Program-made: the position numbers and the translations under genes
Notes under the pieces: model-generated
What the model saw: only the letters and a program-made list of their open reading frames with translations
Databases searched by the model: none
Told to the model about the DNA's origin: nothing
DNA from: Hydrogenophaga crassostreae
GTDB taxonomy: Bacteria; Pseudomonadota; Gammaproteobacteria; Burkholderiales; Burkholderiaceae_C
NCBI RefSeq assembly: GCF_001761385.1
Contig: NZ_CP017476.1
Coordinates: 3,709,501 to 3,773,500 of the forward strand
Reading direction: 5' to 3'
DNA length: 64,000 bases
Shown: positions 35,679 through 43,769 of the stretch, one piece after another
How positions within the stretch are numbered: the first letter of the stretch is position 1
Layout of the letters: each line of letters starts with the position of its first letter

Positions 35679-37148
35679 TCAGCTTCTGGCCCGCTGGGCA
35701 GGCTGGCCGCGCAACATGCCGCCTCCACCGCTGCGAACAGGCGTTGCCACATTGTCTTTCAGCACATGCTCACCGCCAATGAAGAAACTGGCGAAGTACA
35801 TGAACTGGCCGATCAGGAAAACCACGCCACCCACGATACGCACCCAGTAAAAGTACGCCAGTTGGTCCTGTGTGGCCATGAAGCCCATAGCCGTGCCATC
35901 GGTGGGCATGCGCTGCAACCAGACTTGCAAAATGCCGGCGCCGGTCAAGGCCAGGACCATGACGGCCATGCCAATGGTCATCACCCAGAAGCTCCACATT
36001 TCATAGGACTGGGCCCGAGGGCTGTTGGCGATGCGCCCGCGCAGCGTGGGCATGGCGTAGCTGATCAACGTGATCACCACCAAGACATACGCGCCGTAGA
36101 ACGCGAGGTGGCCGTGGGCTGCGGTCAGTTGCGAACCATGGGTGTAGTAGTTGACCGCGCTCAGAGTGTGCAAGAAGCCCCACAGGCCTGCGCCCAGGAA
36201 ACCCATCACGGCACAGCCCACCGCCCACAGGACAGCGGCCTGATTGGGGTGCTCGCGGCGGCGGCGTTGCACCATATTGAAGGCAAAGACCGTCATCATG
36301 AAGAACGGCAGGGGCTCCAGCGCACTGAAGATGCTGCCAATCCACAGCCAGTAGCCGGGCAAGCCAATGAAGAAGAAGTGGTGGCCTGTGCCCAGGATGC
36401 CGCTCATCAGGGCAAAAGCAATGATCACGTAGAGCCATTTGTCGATCACTTCACGGTCCACGCCGGTGGTCTTGATCAACACATAGGCCAGCAAGGCGCC
36501 CAGGATCAGCTCCCATGTGCCCTCCACCCAGAGGTGAACCACGAACCACCAGTACATCTTGTCGCGCACCAGGTTGTGCGGGTTGACGAAGCTGAACAGG
36601 AACATCAGCGCCAGGCCCCAGAGGCCAATGAGCAGCACCATGGAGATCGCCGTCTTGCGCCCTTTGAGCACGGTCATGCTGATGTTGAACAGAAAGCCCA
36701 GCATCACGATCACGATACCGACCTTGGTCGGCAACGGCTGCTCCAGGAACTCGCGCCCCATGGTTTGCAGCATGTCGTTGCCCGTGAGTTCGGCCAGCTT
36801 GGCGTAAGGCACGGTGAGGTAGCCCACGATGGTCAGTCCACCGGCGACCAGGAAGACCCAGAACAGCAGGTTGGCCAGCTTGGTGGAGAAGAGCTCGGTT
36901 TCCGACTCTTCCGGCACCATGTAATAGGCGGCGCCCTGGAAGCCAAAGAGCAGCCAGACGATGAGCAGGTTGGTGTGGACCATGCGGGCCACGTTGAAAG
37001 GGATGTAAGGGAAGAAAAGGTCCCCGATCACGTACTGCAGGCCGAGCGTGATGCCAAATATGATCTGCGCGGCAAACAACACCATCGCGGCGATGAAGTA
37101 GTTCTTGGCGACCGATTGGCTCTGGTATTTGAGTGTTTTGATGGTCAT
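35679..37148 (-). CDS. norB: Nitric oxide reductase subunit B (cNOR catalytic subunit)
   Basis: This 489-residue, 12-helix member of the heme-copper oxidase superfamily reduces two NO to N2O at a heme b3/non-heme iron centre. Visible ligands are the His in ARMVHTNLL (low-spin heme), the His and Glu in VVHLWVEGTWEL (FeB), the GTGHHFFF pair (FeB) and AAHGHLAFYGAYV (heme b3 and b). The short N-terminus without a quinol-oxidase extension marks it as cNOR, paired with NorC. A 25-residue Gly/Arg/Pro tail at the C-terminus is extra. GGAG lies seven bases before the ATG. Confidence 0.97.
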   Translation of the reverse strand: MTIKTLKYQSQSVAKNYFIAAMVLFAAQIIFGITLGLQYVIGDLFFPYIPFNVARMVHTNLLIVWLLFGFQGAAYYMVPEESETELFSTKLANLLFWVFLVAGGLTIVGYLTVPYAKLAELTGNDMLQTMGREFLEQPLPTKVGIVIVMLGFLFNISMTVLKGRKTAISMVLLIGLWGLALMFLFSFVNPHNLVRDKMYWWFVVHLWVEGTWELILGALLAYVLIKTTGVDREVIDKWLYVIIAFALMSGILGTGHHFFFIGLPGYWLWIGSIFSALEPLPFFMMTVFAFNMVQRRRREHPNQAAVLWAVGCAVMGFLGAGLWGFLHTLSAVNYYTHGSQLTAAHGHLAFYGAYVLVVITLISYAMPTLRGRIANSPRAQSYEMWSFWVMTIGMAVMVLALTGAGILQVWLQRMPTDGTAMGFMATQDQLAYFYWVRIVGGVVFLIGQFMYFASFFIGGEHVLKDNVATPVRSGGGGMLRGQPAQRARS

Positions 37149-37161
37149 GTTTGTTCTCCGA

Positions 37162-37596
37162 TCAGCCTTCGATGTTCGGTGGCCAGTTTTCGGTGTTGAT
37201 CTCGCCCGTCCACTTCAGGAACTCGACCACGTTGTCCAGCTGCTCATCGGTCAGGTTGAACTGGGGCATTTGCCGGCGGTGCGGCGCGCCCGTGGGCATG
37301 GCTTTCATCCATGCCTTGATGAACTCGCCGCCGCGGCGCTTGTAGACATTGCCCAGTTCGGGGGCGAAATAAGCACCCTCGCCAAGCAGCGTGTGGCAGC
37401 CGATGCAGTTGCGGGTCTCCCAGACCTTCTTTCCCGCGATCACGGCTGGCGTGATGTTCTGCGCATTGGAACGCTCGGGAATGCGGCGCTCACTGTCAAA
37501 AATGATGGCTGCGAACAGCAGTATGAAAAACATACTGCCCCCATAAAACATGTTGCGGGCCATTTGTTTGGTAAACCCGCTTTGCGATTGGCTCAT
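37162..37596 (-). CDS. norC: Nitric oxide reductase subunit C (cytochrome c)
   Basis: This 144-residue membrane-anchored cytochrome c feeds electrons to NorB. A single N-terminal helix (about residues 13-32) is an uncleaved anchor. The periplasmic heme motif is CIGCH (about residues 64-68), and the axial methionine is likely in RRQMPQFNL. A GGAGG element precedes the ATG. It is the first gene of the norC-norB-norQ-polyferredoxin-norD(-dnr) run. A DNR palindrome lies about 65 bp upstream. Confidence 0.97.
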   Translation of the reverse strand: MSQSQSGFTKQMARNMFYGGSMFFILLFAAIIFDSERRIPERSNAQNITPAVIAGKKVWETRNCIGCHTLLGEGAYFAPELGNVYKRRGGEFIKAWMKAMPTGAPHRRQMPQFNLTDEQLDNVVEFLKWTGEINTENWPPNIEG

Positions 37597-37654
37597 GAAA
37601 GCCCTCCATCTCTAGTTGATGGCGGTATCCTCCTGTTTTGGTCGGGAATAGTCC

Positions 37655-37668
37655 TTGACCTGTGTCAA
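37655..37668. promoter_or_regulatory. DNR/FNR-type box upstream of norC
   Basis: TTGAC-CTGT-GTCAA is a perfect two-fold-symmetric site of the FNR/DNR class (consensus TTGAT-N4-ATCAA). The symmetry extends to TCCTTGAC/GTCAAGGA (37652-37671). The centre is 65 bp before the norC ATG. A start site 41.5 bp downstream would fall near 37620, with GGATAC near 37625-37630 as a -10-like element. A nearly identical extended site lies between nirS and nirE. Confidence 0.85.
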
Positions 37669-37688
37669 GGAATGCGTCCGAGTCGCAT

Positions 37689-37958
37689 TTACCTGCTGGC
37701 CAGCCAACTCACCAAGCCAATCGAGCCGATCACCAGCACCAGCCAGCCCAGCACCAGGCGGCGCCATACCGCAGGCGCATGGCGCAGCTCCATGAATTCG
37801 TTGGCAATCAGGTAACCCTTGAGCCCGGCCAGCGCCAGCACCGATCCCACCACGGCGGGTGAGATCGCTTCATGACCACCTTCCCCCAGCCACCAGGTGC
37901 AAGCCGTGGCCGCCGCGAGCGCCAGTGCGATGCCATCGTTGCGGTGCAAAAAACTCAT
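37689..37958 (-). CDS. norF: NorF-like / cytochrome c oxidase subunit IV family small membrane protein
   Basis: This 89-residue membrane protein has about three hydrophobic segments (residues 8-24, 33-50 and 67-86). The internal motif GLKGYLIANEFMELRHAP is typical of the prokaryotic COX4/NorF group. It follows norE by 24 bp and precedes norC, matching known norEF accessory genes. In other denitrifiers norEF loss lowers NO reductase activity and raises NO damage; the molecular role is unresolved. Confidence 0.8.
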   Translation of the reverse strand: MSFLHRNDGIALALAAATACTWWLGEGGHEAISPAVVGSVLALAGLKGYLIANEFMELRHAPAVWRRLVLGWLVLVIGSIGLVSWLASR

Positions 37959-37982
37959 GGTGTTCCGGTTTTTTTCATGGTG

Positions 37983-38552
37983 TCAGCGGATGACGTAGAC
38001 CAGGGCAAACAGCACCATCCACAACAAGTCGACCATGTGCCAGAACACCGCGCCCGATTCGGGCGCGTTCAGGTGCTGCGGTCCATAAGCGCCCTGCCGT
38101 GCGTGCCACCCGAGCACACCAAACACCACTGCACCCACCAGCACATGCAAGAAGTGGAACCCCGTGAGCAGCGTGTAGAGCATGGTGAAACTGTCGTCAG
38201 CCCAGTCAAACCCCGATGCAATTTTTCCGGCGAACTCATGGCTCTTGACAACCAGAAAGCCGACAGCACCCCCCAGCGCACCCAGCAACCACCACCCACC
38301 TGCCGCAGACAAGCCAGCACGAAGGGCCATCACGGCGCGCGCAGCACACCAGCTCGCACCGACCAGAAGCAGCGTATTGAGCGCCCCCGTGGAAAGGCTC
38401 AAGGCGCCCTGCCCTTGCAAAAATACCCCGGGTTCCCGCCAGCGGGCGACCGCGAACGAAAGAAACAGGATGCCAAAGGTCAGCAGCTCGACCAGCACCA
38501 GTAGCCAGATCACGCCGTCCCCGACCAGCCGGGGCTCAGCGCGCGCCGACAT
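37983..38552 (-). CDS. norE: NorE-like cytochrome c oxidase subunit III family protein
   Basis: This 189-residue membrane protein of the COX3 family has five hydrophobic helices. Family features include LLTGFHFLHVLVG (the subunit III His pair region) and the terminal helix VFWHMVDLLWMVLFALVYVI. An in-frame start at 38738 would add 62 residues translated from the upstream repeat and spacer; the ATG at 38552 (MSARAEPRLVGDG) fits the family. It forms a pair with norF. Confidence 0.88.
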   Translation of the reverse strand: MSARAEPRLVGDGVIWLLVLVELLTFGILFLSFAVARWREPGVFLQGQGALSLSTGALNTLLLVGASWCAARAVMALRAGLSAAGGWWLLGALGGAVGFLVVKSHEFAGKIASGFDWADDSFTMLYTLLTGFHFLHVLVGAVVFGVLGWHARQGAYGPQHLNAPESGAVFWHMVDLLWMVLFALVYVIR

Positions 38553-38640
38553 GGTGGCGACCCTCCAACAAACCCAAGTCGACGGAACTCGATCTTCGCA
38601 GTCTTGCAGACTTATCCGAAGCGCGTGCCCCACCCAAGGC

Positions 38641-38736
38641 ACCCATGGATCTGGCTTTGCCAGGCCACAGGGTGCGCCCTCCCTCCCGAAGGAGAGGGGG
38701 GGTGACGCGAAGCGGCGCGGGGAGGTGCTCCGGTCC
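38641..38736 (-). repeat. Composite three-hairpin element, copy 2 (after nirN)
   Basis: This is the second of two tandem units. It starts with the same 28 bp as its neighbour (ACCCATGGATCTGGCTTTGC and on). It contains a CTGGCtttGCCAG hairpin, a CCTCCC/GGAGAGGG-type hairpin and a GC-rich third segment (GACGCGAAGCGGCGCGGGG). The unit is about 96 bp and non-coding. Confidence 0.8.
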
Positions 38737-38819
38737 ACCCATGGATCTGGCTTTGCCAGGCCACTGGGTGCGTCCCCCTCCCGCAGGAGAGGGGAAAGAC
38801 GCGCAGTGTCGCAGGGGGT
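38737..38819 (-). repeat. Composite three-hairpin element, copy 1 (abutting nirN stop)
   Basis: This unit is tandem with copy 2, from which it differs mainly by a few substitutions and small indels. On the minus strand it starts directly at the nirN stop codon and presents, in order, a GC-rich segment, CCCTCTCCTGCGGGAGGGGG and the CTGGCaaaGCCAG hairpin. The same hairpin order is seen after nirS and at the end of nirD. Confidence 0.8.
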
Positions 38820-40448
38820 TCAATGGGAAGTGCCTTCCGACCGCGTGATCTTGTTCCACACGTTGTACTTCCCGACCGGCTTGCTCATGGGCAGGCGCTT
38901 GACTTCCTTGAATGTGGTGGCATCGTAGATCACCAATGCGCCGTCCATTTCCCACACGCTGGCCAGCGCGTACTTGCCGTCTTTGGTGAACTCGATATGG
39001 GCCAGGGTCTTGCCGGGCTCTTTGACTTCGGCAACGGTTTTCAGTGTGCTCTTGTCGATGATGGTGAGCGTGTCACGCGCTGTCGGACTCATCATGGAGT
39101 CGGTCCATGCGAAGCGGGTGTTCTCGTGGCTGCGCATGAAGAAGCCAGGGCCTGGTGTGGGAATGGTTGCAACCGTCTTCCAGGTCTTCATATCGATCAC
39201 GTCAATGGCGCCGTCTTTCAGATTCGGCGATGCCAGCACGGTGCTGCCATTCCAGGCGAACGTGATGCCCGACCCCAAATGCGGCATACCGGCGATTGGC
39301 AGTTCAGCGATCTTGCTGCGCGCATCGAGGTTGACCACCTGGGCGCTGGCGCCATCGGCCTTGCTCCCTTCTTCCCCACGCGTGGCGCCCAGCACGTTGG
39401 CGTAGCTCTGGTCAAAGAAAAAGTCGTCCAGCGGCTGCTCCAGTGGCGTGCGGCGCACACCGAGGAACCCGGATTTGGCGATGCCTTCGCCCATCTTGTA
39501 ATCGTGCACATAGCCGTCAAAGATCGGCTGGGCCTTGGGGTTGTACGAAATCTCCCAGAGCTCCGGAATGTCTTTCAGTGCCACCACAAAGCTCTGGCGC
39601 GGCTCGGCGTCATACACCGCAGAAACGCGAGAAGTGGTCTTGCCGTCCAGCGTGGCCGCAGCGTAGGTCTGCTTCAGGTTCAGATCGGCGTCGAACAAGG
39701 CCAGCGTGTGCGGAAAATAGTTCGCAGCCATCACCCATTTACCGTCGCCGCTCACGGCCACGTTGCGCATGTTGAAGCCAGCGCGCACCTCTGCCACCAC
39801 GCGCAAGCGCCAGAGGTCGTATTTGGTGATCCAGCCATCGCGCGAGCCGAAAAACACATAACGGCCATCGGGCGTGAACTTCGGACCGCCGTGCAGGGCA
39901 TAACGGCTGGCGAAACGGGTGATCACTTCAAACTTGTCACCATCAACCAGGCTCACATGGTGATCGCCGCCTTCCACCACCACAAACAGGTTCATGGGAT
40001 CGGCATCCCAGACCGGCTTGGCTGGCTCATTGGGCGGCGCGGGATGAAACTCGCGTGAAGCGCGAATGTCGGCGTCCGCCCATTCCGGCGCAGGCAACAC
40101 GGGCGTGCGCACGAAAGCCGCCAGCGCGGCAATCTGTTCTTTGGAAAGCTTGTCGGCGAAGCCTGGCATCTGCGTGGCAACCCGCCCCTGGGCAATCACC
40201 TTGAGCGCTTCGGCCGAGCGCAAGCGGGTCAGGCTCTCGGGCAGCAGAGCCGGGCCCATGCCGCCGGTGCGTTGAGCGCCGTGGCAGGCTGCGCAGTGTT
40301 CGGTGTAGAGGGATGCAGCGCCCACGGTCTGATCAGCGCTTTGCGCGCGAGCCATGTCCACACCCATCCAGCACAGGCCAGCCACCAGCGTTGCCCGCGC
40401 CGCATTGGCCAACCACTCGCCCGTGGCGCCCAGTCCCTTCTCAGACAT
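38820..40448 (-). CDS. nirN: Cytochrome cd1-like NirN, dihydro-heme d1 dehydrogenase
   Basis: This 542-residue periplasmic protein is homologous to NirS. A signal peptide (about residues 1-36, ending ARAQS) precedes a c-type heme domain with CAACH (residues 52-56). An eight-bladed propeller of the cytochrome d1 type follows. In Pseudomonas, NirN performs the last dehydrogenation of the heme d1 precursor. The start at 40448 overlaps the nirJ stop by eight bases; a start at 40640 would add 64 residues without a signal peptide and is rejected. Lower similarity to NirS, plus position at the distal end of the biosynthesis genes, separates the two paralogues. Confidence 0.9.
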   Translation of the reverse strand: MSEKGLGATGEWLANAARATLVAGLCWMGVDMARAQSADQTVGAASLYTEHCAACHGAQRTGGMGPALLPESLTRLRSAEALKVIAQGRVATQMPGFADKLSKEQIAALAAFVRTPVLPAPEWADADIRASREFHPAPPNEPAKPVWDADPMNLFVVVEGGDHHVSLVDGDKFEVITRFASRYALHGGPKFTPDGRYVFFGSRDGWITKYDLWRLRVVAEVRAGFNMRNVAVSGDGKWVMAANYFPHTLALFDADLNLKQTYAAATLDGKTTSRVSAVYDAEPRQSFVVALKDIPELWEISYNPKAQPIFDGYVHDYKMGEGIAKSGFLGVRRTPLEQPLDDFFFDQSYANVLGATRGEEGSKADGASAQVVNLDARSKIAELPIAGMPHLGSGITFAWNGSTVLASPNLKDGAIDVIDMKTWKTVATIPTPGPGFFMRSHENTRFAWTDSMMSPTARDTLTIIDKSTLKTVAEVKEPGKTLAHIEFTKDGKYALASVWEMDGALVIYDATTFKEVKRLPMSKPVGKYNVWNKITRSEGTSH

Positions 40449-41772
40449 GGGTGTTCTCCTCCAGATGGATGGCCACCACGCGCCGCTTGCCTGACACCGG
40501 CTCCATGGTGAGCCTCGTGGCGTCGCTTCCCGCCGTGGCACCAATTTCCTCGTCGGTGAAATAGCAGCCGGGGTCTTCGGCCCATGCGTCGCCGGTGAGT
40601 TGCTGGGCGCGCACACGGGTGTTGCCGCCGCAGATGTCAAAGTGTTTGCAAACAGCGCAACGGCCCTTGACCGCCCGTGGCTTGGCCTTCAGTCCGGCCA
40701 TCAACGGCTCGCTGGTGTCGCTCCAGATGGCCGAGAAAGGACGCTCGCGCACGTCGCCCAGTTTGTGGTGCCACCACATGGTGTCGGGATGCACATGGCC
40801 GAGGTTGTCGATATTGGCCACGTTCACGCCACTGCTGTTGCCGCCCCAGGCCACCAGCCGCTCACGCAGCATCGGCGCCCACTGTGGGAAGCGCGCCTCG
40901 ACCCAGTTGAGGAGGTAGGGGCCATCGGCATCGTTGTTACCGGTCACATACTCTTCATCGAGGCCTCGCTGTGCGGCATCCCAGGCCCGCTCGATCAGCA
41001 TGTCCAGCGCGTCGCGCGTGGCCTGAAACTGGGCATCTTTGCCGCGGTGAATATTGCCACGGCCCGCGTAATTCAGGTGAGAGAAGTAAAACTTGTCGAC
41101 CTGCTCGGTGCGCATCAGATCGAGCAGCGCGGGCAGATCATGGGCATTCATCGCCGTCATGGTGAAGCGGAGACCCACCTTCACCCCCCGCTCGTGCAAC
41201 AGGTGCACGGCAGCCAGGCTGCGGTCGAAGGCACCTTCGAGACGGCGGAACTTGTCGTGGGTTTCACGCAAACCGTCGAGGCTGATGCCCACGTAATTGA
41301 AGCCCATGGCGGCGACCCGGTCGGCCATGGGTTCGTCGATCAGTGTACCGTTGGTGGAGAGCCCGGTATAAAAGCCCATGTCGCGTGATCGTTGGGCGAT
41401 TTCAAAAATATCCGGGCGCAGCAGCGGCTCACCACCCGAGAGAATGAGCACGGGAACACGGTAGGCCTTGAGGTCGTCCATCACGGTGAAGACCTCTTCA
41501 CGGGACAACTCGCCCTCATATTCGTGATCGGCTGACAGTGCATAGCAGTGTTTGCAGGTCAAGTTGCAGCGGCGGATCAGGTTCCAGATCACGACGGGTC
41601 CTGGCTTTTGGATCCCCACTGCGCCGGCGCCTTGCGCCGCCAGCCCCCGGCCGCCCGGCAAAGCCGATTCGGCGGCACCCTGGCCAGAGACATGCCGGCC
41701 TATAGGCGACGGATAAACGCCGGTCTTTTCGGCTTGTGCGATTTCACGCAGGTATTGACTGATGCGGAACAT
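40441..41772 (-). CDS. nirJ: Heme d1 biosynthesis radical SAM protein NirJ
   Basis: This 443-residue radical SAM enzyme removes two propionate side chains from 12,18-didecarboxysiroheme during heme d1 synthesis. The cluster motif CNLTCKHC gives Cys69, Cys73 and Cys76. SAM-binding LILSGGEPLLRPD and GLSTNGTLI follow. A C-terminal SPASM-like region carries CAVCKHFDICGGN and a further Cys in DPGCYF. The N-terminal extension (about 55 residues) is usual for NirJ. It overlaps nirN by eight bases and follows nirH by two. Confidence 0.95.
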   Translation of the reverse strand: MFRISQYLREIAQAEKTGVYPSPIGRHVSGQGAAESALPGGRGLAAQGAGAVGIQKPGPVVIWNLIRRCNLTCKHCYALSADHEYEGELSREEVFTVMDDLKAYRVPVLILSGGEPLLRPDIFEIAQRSRDMGFYTGLSTNGTLIDEPMADRVAAMGFNYVGISLDGLRETHDKFRRLEGAFDRSLAAVHLLHERGVKVGLRFTMTAMNAHDLPALLDLMRTEQVDKFYFSHLNYAGRGNIHRGKDAQFQATRDALDMLIERAWDAAQRGLDEEYVTGNNDADGPYLLNWVEARFPQWAPMLRERLVAWGGNSSGVNVANIDNLGHVHPDTMWWHHKLGDVRERPFSAIWSDTSEPLMAGLKAKPRAVKGRCAVCKHFDICGGNTRVRAQQLTGDAWAEDPGCYFTDEEIGATAGSDATRLTMEPVSGKRRVVAIHLEENTHV

Positions 41773-41774
41773 GG

Positions 41775-42263
41775 TCAGCTTTCGTTGAGTCGCAATCCTG
41801 TCTTTTTCAGGATGGCGGTGGAATACAGGATGTCATGGGCGGCACAGGCAGGGCCGAGCATGGCAGCGATATCTTCGGCTTGTCGCTCGACCTCTTCGCG
41901 CGAACGGCCATGCAGCATGGCAAACAGGTTGTAGCGCCAGACGGGCAGACGACGGGGGCGGCGGTAGCAGTGGCTCACGCCAGACAGTTGACCGATGCGC
42001 TCCCCCAGTTCGTCGACAAGGTCATCGGCCACATCCCACACGCTCATGCCATTGGCCGTAAAGCCCAGACGGTAGTGGTTGGGCACGGCGCCAATGCGGC
42101 GAATCAACCCCGCGTCGAGCATGGCCTGCATGCGACGGCGCACCTGTTCACCATCAATGCCCAGCATGGCGCCCACGGCCTCGTAGGGTCGGGGAAGCAA
42201 GGGCAAACCACCTTGTGTCGCTCGAATCAAACGGCGGTCCAGTTCGTCAAGTGGCATGGCCAA
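41775..42263 (-). CDS. nirH: Siroheme decarboxylase subunit NirH
   Basis: This 162-residue AsnC/Lrp-like protein, one of the NirDLGH set that decarboxylates siroheme to 12,18-didecarboxysiroheme, has an N-terminal winged helix (about residues 1-65). A C-terminal ferredoxin-like region follows, with the family element SHCYRRPRRLPVWRYNLFAMLHG. The start overlaps the nirG stop by 17 bp. It is not a DNA-binding regulator despite the fold; assignment as H rather than L is by position and length. Confidence 0.88.
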   Translation of the reverse strand: MAMPLDELDRRLIRATQGGLPLLPRPYEAVGAMLGIDGEQVRRRMQAMLDAGLIRRIGAVPNHYRLGFTANGMSVWDVADDLVDELGERIGQLSGVSHCYRRPRRLPVWRYNLFAMLHGRSREEVERQAEDIAAMLGPACAAHDILYSTAILKKTGLRLNES

Positions 42264-42744
42264 GACCTTCCAGAAGGGGGAGCTTCAACTCCACGAAGAA
42301 CTCGCGGTCTTTCGGAAAGTCAAACACGCTCAAGCCGGTAACGGCTTCAATATGGGCGATGGTCGGTGCAATCAGATCGGCCGACTCCACCGCCAAGACA
42401 AACCACATGTTGAGCGGTGTGGCGTTGGGTTGATCGGGGTGCGCCGATTCGCGCCGGTAATTGTGGGCCACCTCGGAAATGCCATTGAGCAGCTCGGCCA
42501 CCGCATCGAACCGAGGTTCGGGCACCGCCATGGCGGCCAATACGAAACGGCCACCCGCACGCTCGATTTGAAAAAGCGGGCCGAAACGGCTCAAATCGCC
42601 GTGGGACAGCAACCGCTGCAAACGCTCGATCACCACATCTTCCGGGCAACCCAGTTGCTCTGCCACGTCGGCGAACGGCCGGTCGGTCAGTGGAAAGCCC
42701 CCATGCAAGAAGGCCACCAAACGGGCGTCGTCAGGCGAGAGCAT
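42247..42744 (-). CDS. nirG: Siroheme decarboxylase subunit NirG
   Basis: This 165-residue AsnC/Lrp-like siroheme decarboxylase subunit has the expected helix-turn-helix-like N-terminus. The VAHNYRRESAHPDQPNATPLNMWFVL segment carries the conserved NYRR motif. The ATG at 42744 has AGGAG seven bases upstream, better than an in-frame ATG at 42762. It overlaps nirDL by 14 bp and nirH by 17, which makes tight translational coupling likely. Confidence 0.87.
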   Translation of the reverse strand: MLSPDDARLVAFLHGGFPLTDRPFADVAEQLGCPEDVVIERLQRLLSHGDLSRFGPLFQIERAGGRFVLAAMAVPEPRFDAVAELLNGISEVAHNYRRESAHPDQPNATPLNMWFVLAVESADLIAPTIAHIEAVTGLSVFDFPKDREFFVELKLPLLEGLGHAT

Positions 42745-43765
42745 GGGCGGGCTCCTGGGCATTGGGCAGGGAGCGGAATCGACGCGCCCCGGTTTGTTTG
42801 AAACGGCGGGTGGAAAACAAAATTTCGCGCGGGTAGTGGGTCAACCCCACAGCGGGAATCACGCGTTCGATCACTGCGTGCACCGCCTCTCGGTGTGTAC
42901 CGTGCACCATGCAATACAGATTGAACGGCCAACCTTGGGCACGCTCACGCTTGTAAGCCAGCGTCACGCCAGGCTGCGCCGCGAGCAATTCGCCGCAGGC
43001 ATCGACCTGGTCTTCCGGCACATTGAACACCGTCATGGCGTTGGCCGAAAAGCCCAGCTCATGGTGACGAACCACCACGCCAAAGCGCTTGAGCGTGCCA
43101 GCGTCAACCCACCGCTGCAACCGGTCGATGATCTCTTCAGGGCTGCACTCGCAAGCGCTGGCCCAGGCGTCAAAAGGTCGAGCGGTGATGGACAGTCCCT
43201 GTTCCACGCAAGCGGCCAGCAGGTGGTCTTTGCCGACCAGCGCTGCCGTATCTCCCCCCCGATGAACCCGCATGGGCGCTTGGGCGGTGGCGTGCCGCAG
43301 GTCAAAACCCAGATCAATGCGGTACGCGCGCTCCATGCGCAGCCGCAACGCAGGCAAGCCGGTCTCGCGCTCCAGGCCATCCATCGCTGCATTCACCGCG
43401 TGGGCATCGGTCCCGGTCATCACAAACCAGAGGTTGAAGCGGTGCTCACGTTCGTAGTTGTGGTTCACCCCCGGGTGGGCCGACACCTGCGCCGCAATGG
43501 CGTCCAGGCGATCGGCCGGTACGGCCATCGCGGCCAGCAATGCCGCGCCGCCTGCGCCGGGCGAAAACACGCCACCGATCCGGCTGATGGCGCCACGCTC
43601 CTGCATCTGCTGGAAAGACCCGATCACCTGCGCTTCGTTCAACGACAACGCCTGGGCGATCTGCAAAAACGGCTCGCGCACCAACGGAAACCCATGCTGC
43701 CATTCATTGAGCAACGCCATGTCGGTGTTGCTGGGGGCGGTTGGCCAAGGGGCTCGCGCGTTCAT
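42731..43765 (-). CDS. nirDL: Fused siroheme decarboxylase subunits NirD-NirL
   Basis: This 344-residue protein is two AsnC/Lrp-like modules in tandem. The first (about residues 15-165) has VNHNYEREHRFNLWFVMTG and the second (about residues 170-335) has AYKRERAQGWPFNLYCMVHG. Each has its own winged helix. This matches the NirDL fusion described in several denitrifiers, where separate nirD and nirL are joined. The ATG at 43765 lies four bases after the nirF stop; an in-frame start at 43828 would add 21 residues overlapping nirF. Note that this nirD is unrelated to the assimilatory nirD at 57018. Confidence 0.92.
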   Translation of the reverse strand: MNARAPWPTAPSNTDMALLNEWQHGFPLVREPFLQIAQALSLNEAQVIGSFQQMQERGAISRIGGVFSPGAGGAALLAAMAVPADRLDAIAAQVSAHPGVNHNYEREHRFNLWFVMTGTDAHAVNAAMDGLERETGLPALRLRMERAYRIDLGFDLRHATAQAPMRVHRGGDTAALVGKDHLLAACVEQGLSITARPFDAWASACECSPEEIIDRLQRWVDAGTLKRFGVVVRHHELGFSANAMTVFNVPEDQVDACGELLAAQPGVTLAYKRERAQGWPFNLYCMVHGTHREAVHAVIERVIPAVGLTHYPREILFSTRRFKQTGARRFRSLPNAQEPAHALA

Positions 43766-43769
43766 GGCG

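Noticed and set aside
38553..38738. A 62-residue N-terminal extension of norE.
   Set aside because: It is translated from the spacer and hairpin repeat and does not resemble COX3-family N-termini.
38641..38819. A CRISPR array or insertion sequence remnant from the tandem repeats.
   Set aside because: There are only two units with no regular spacers, no cas genes and no transposase. The same element occurs singly elsewhere.
41775..43765. The AsnC/Lrp-like proteins as transcription regulators.
   Set aside because: Their position within nir genes and their NYRR/YRR segments identify them as siroheme decarboxylase subunits.
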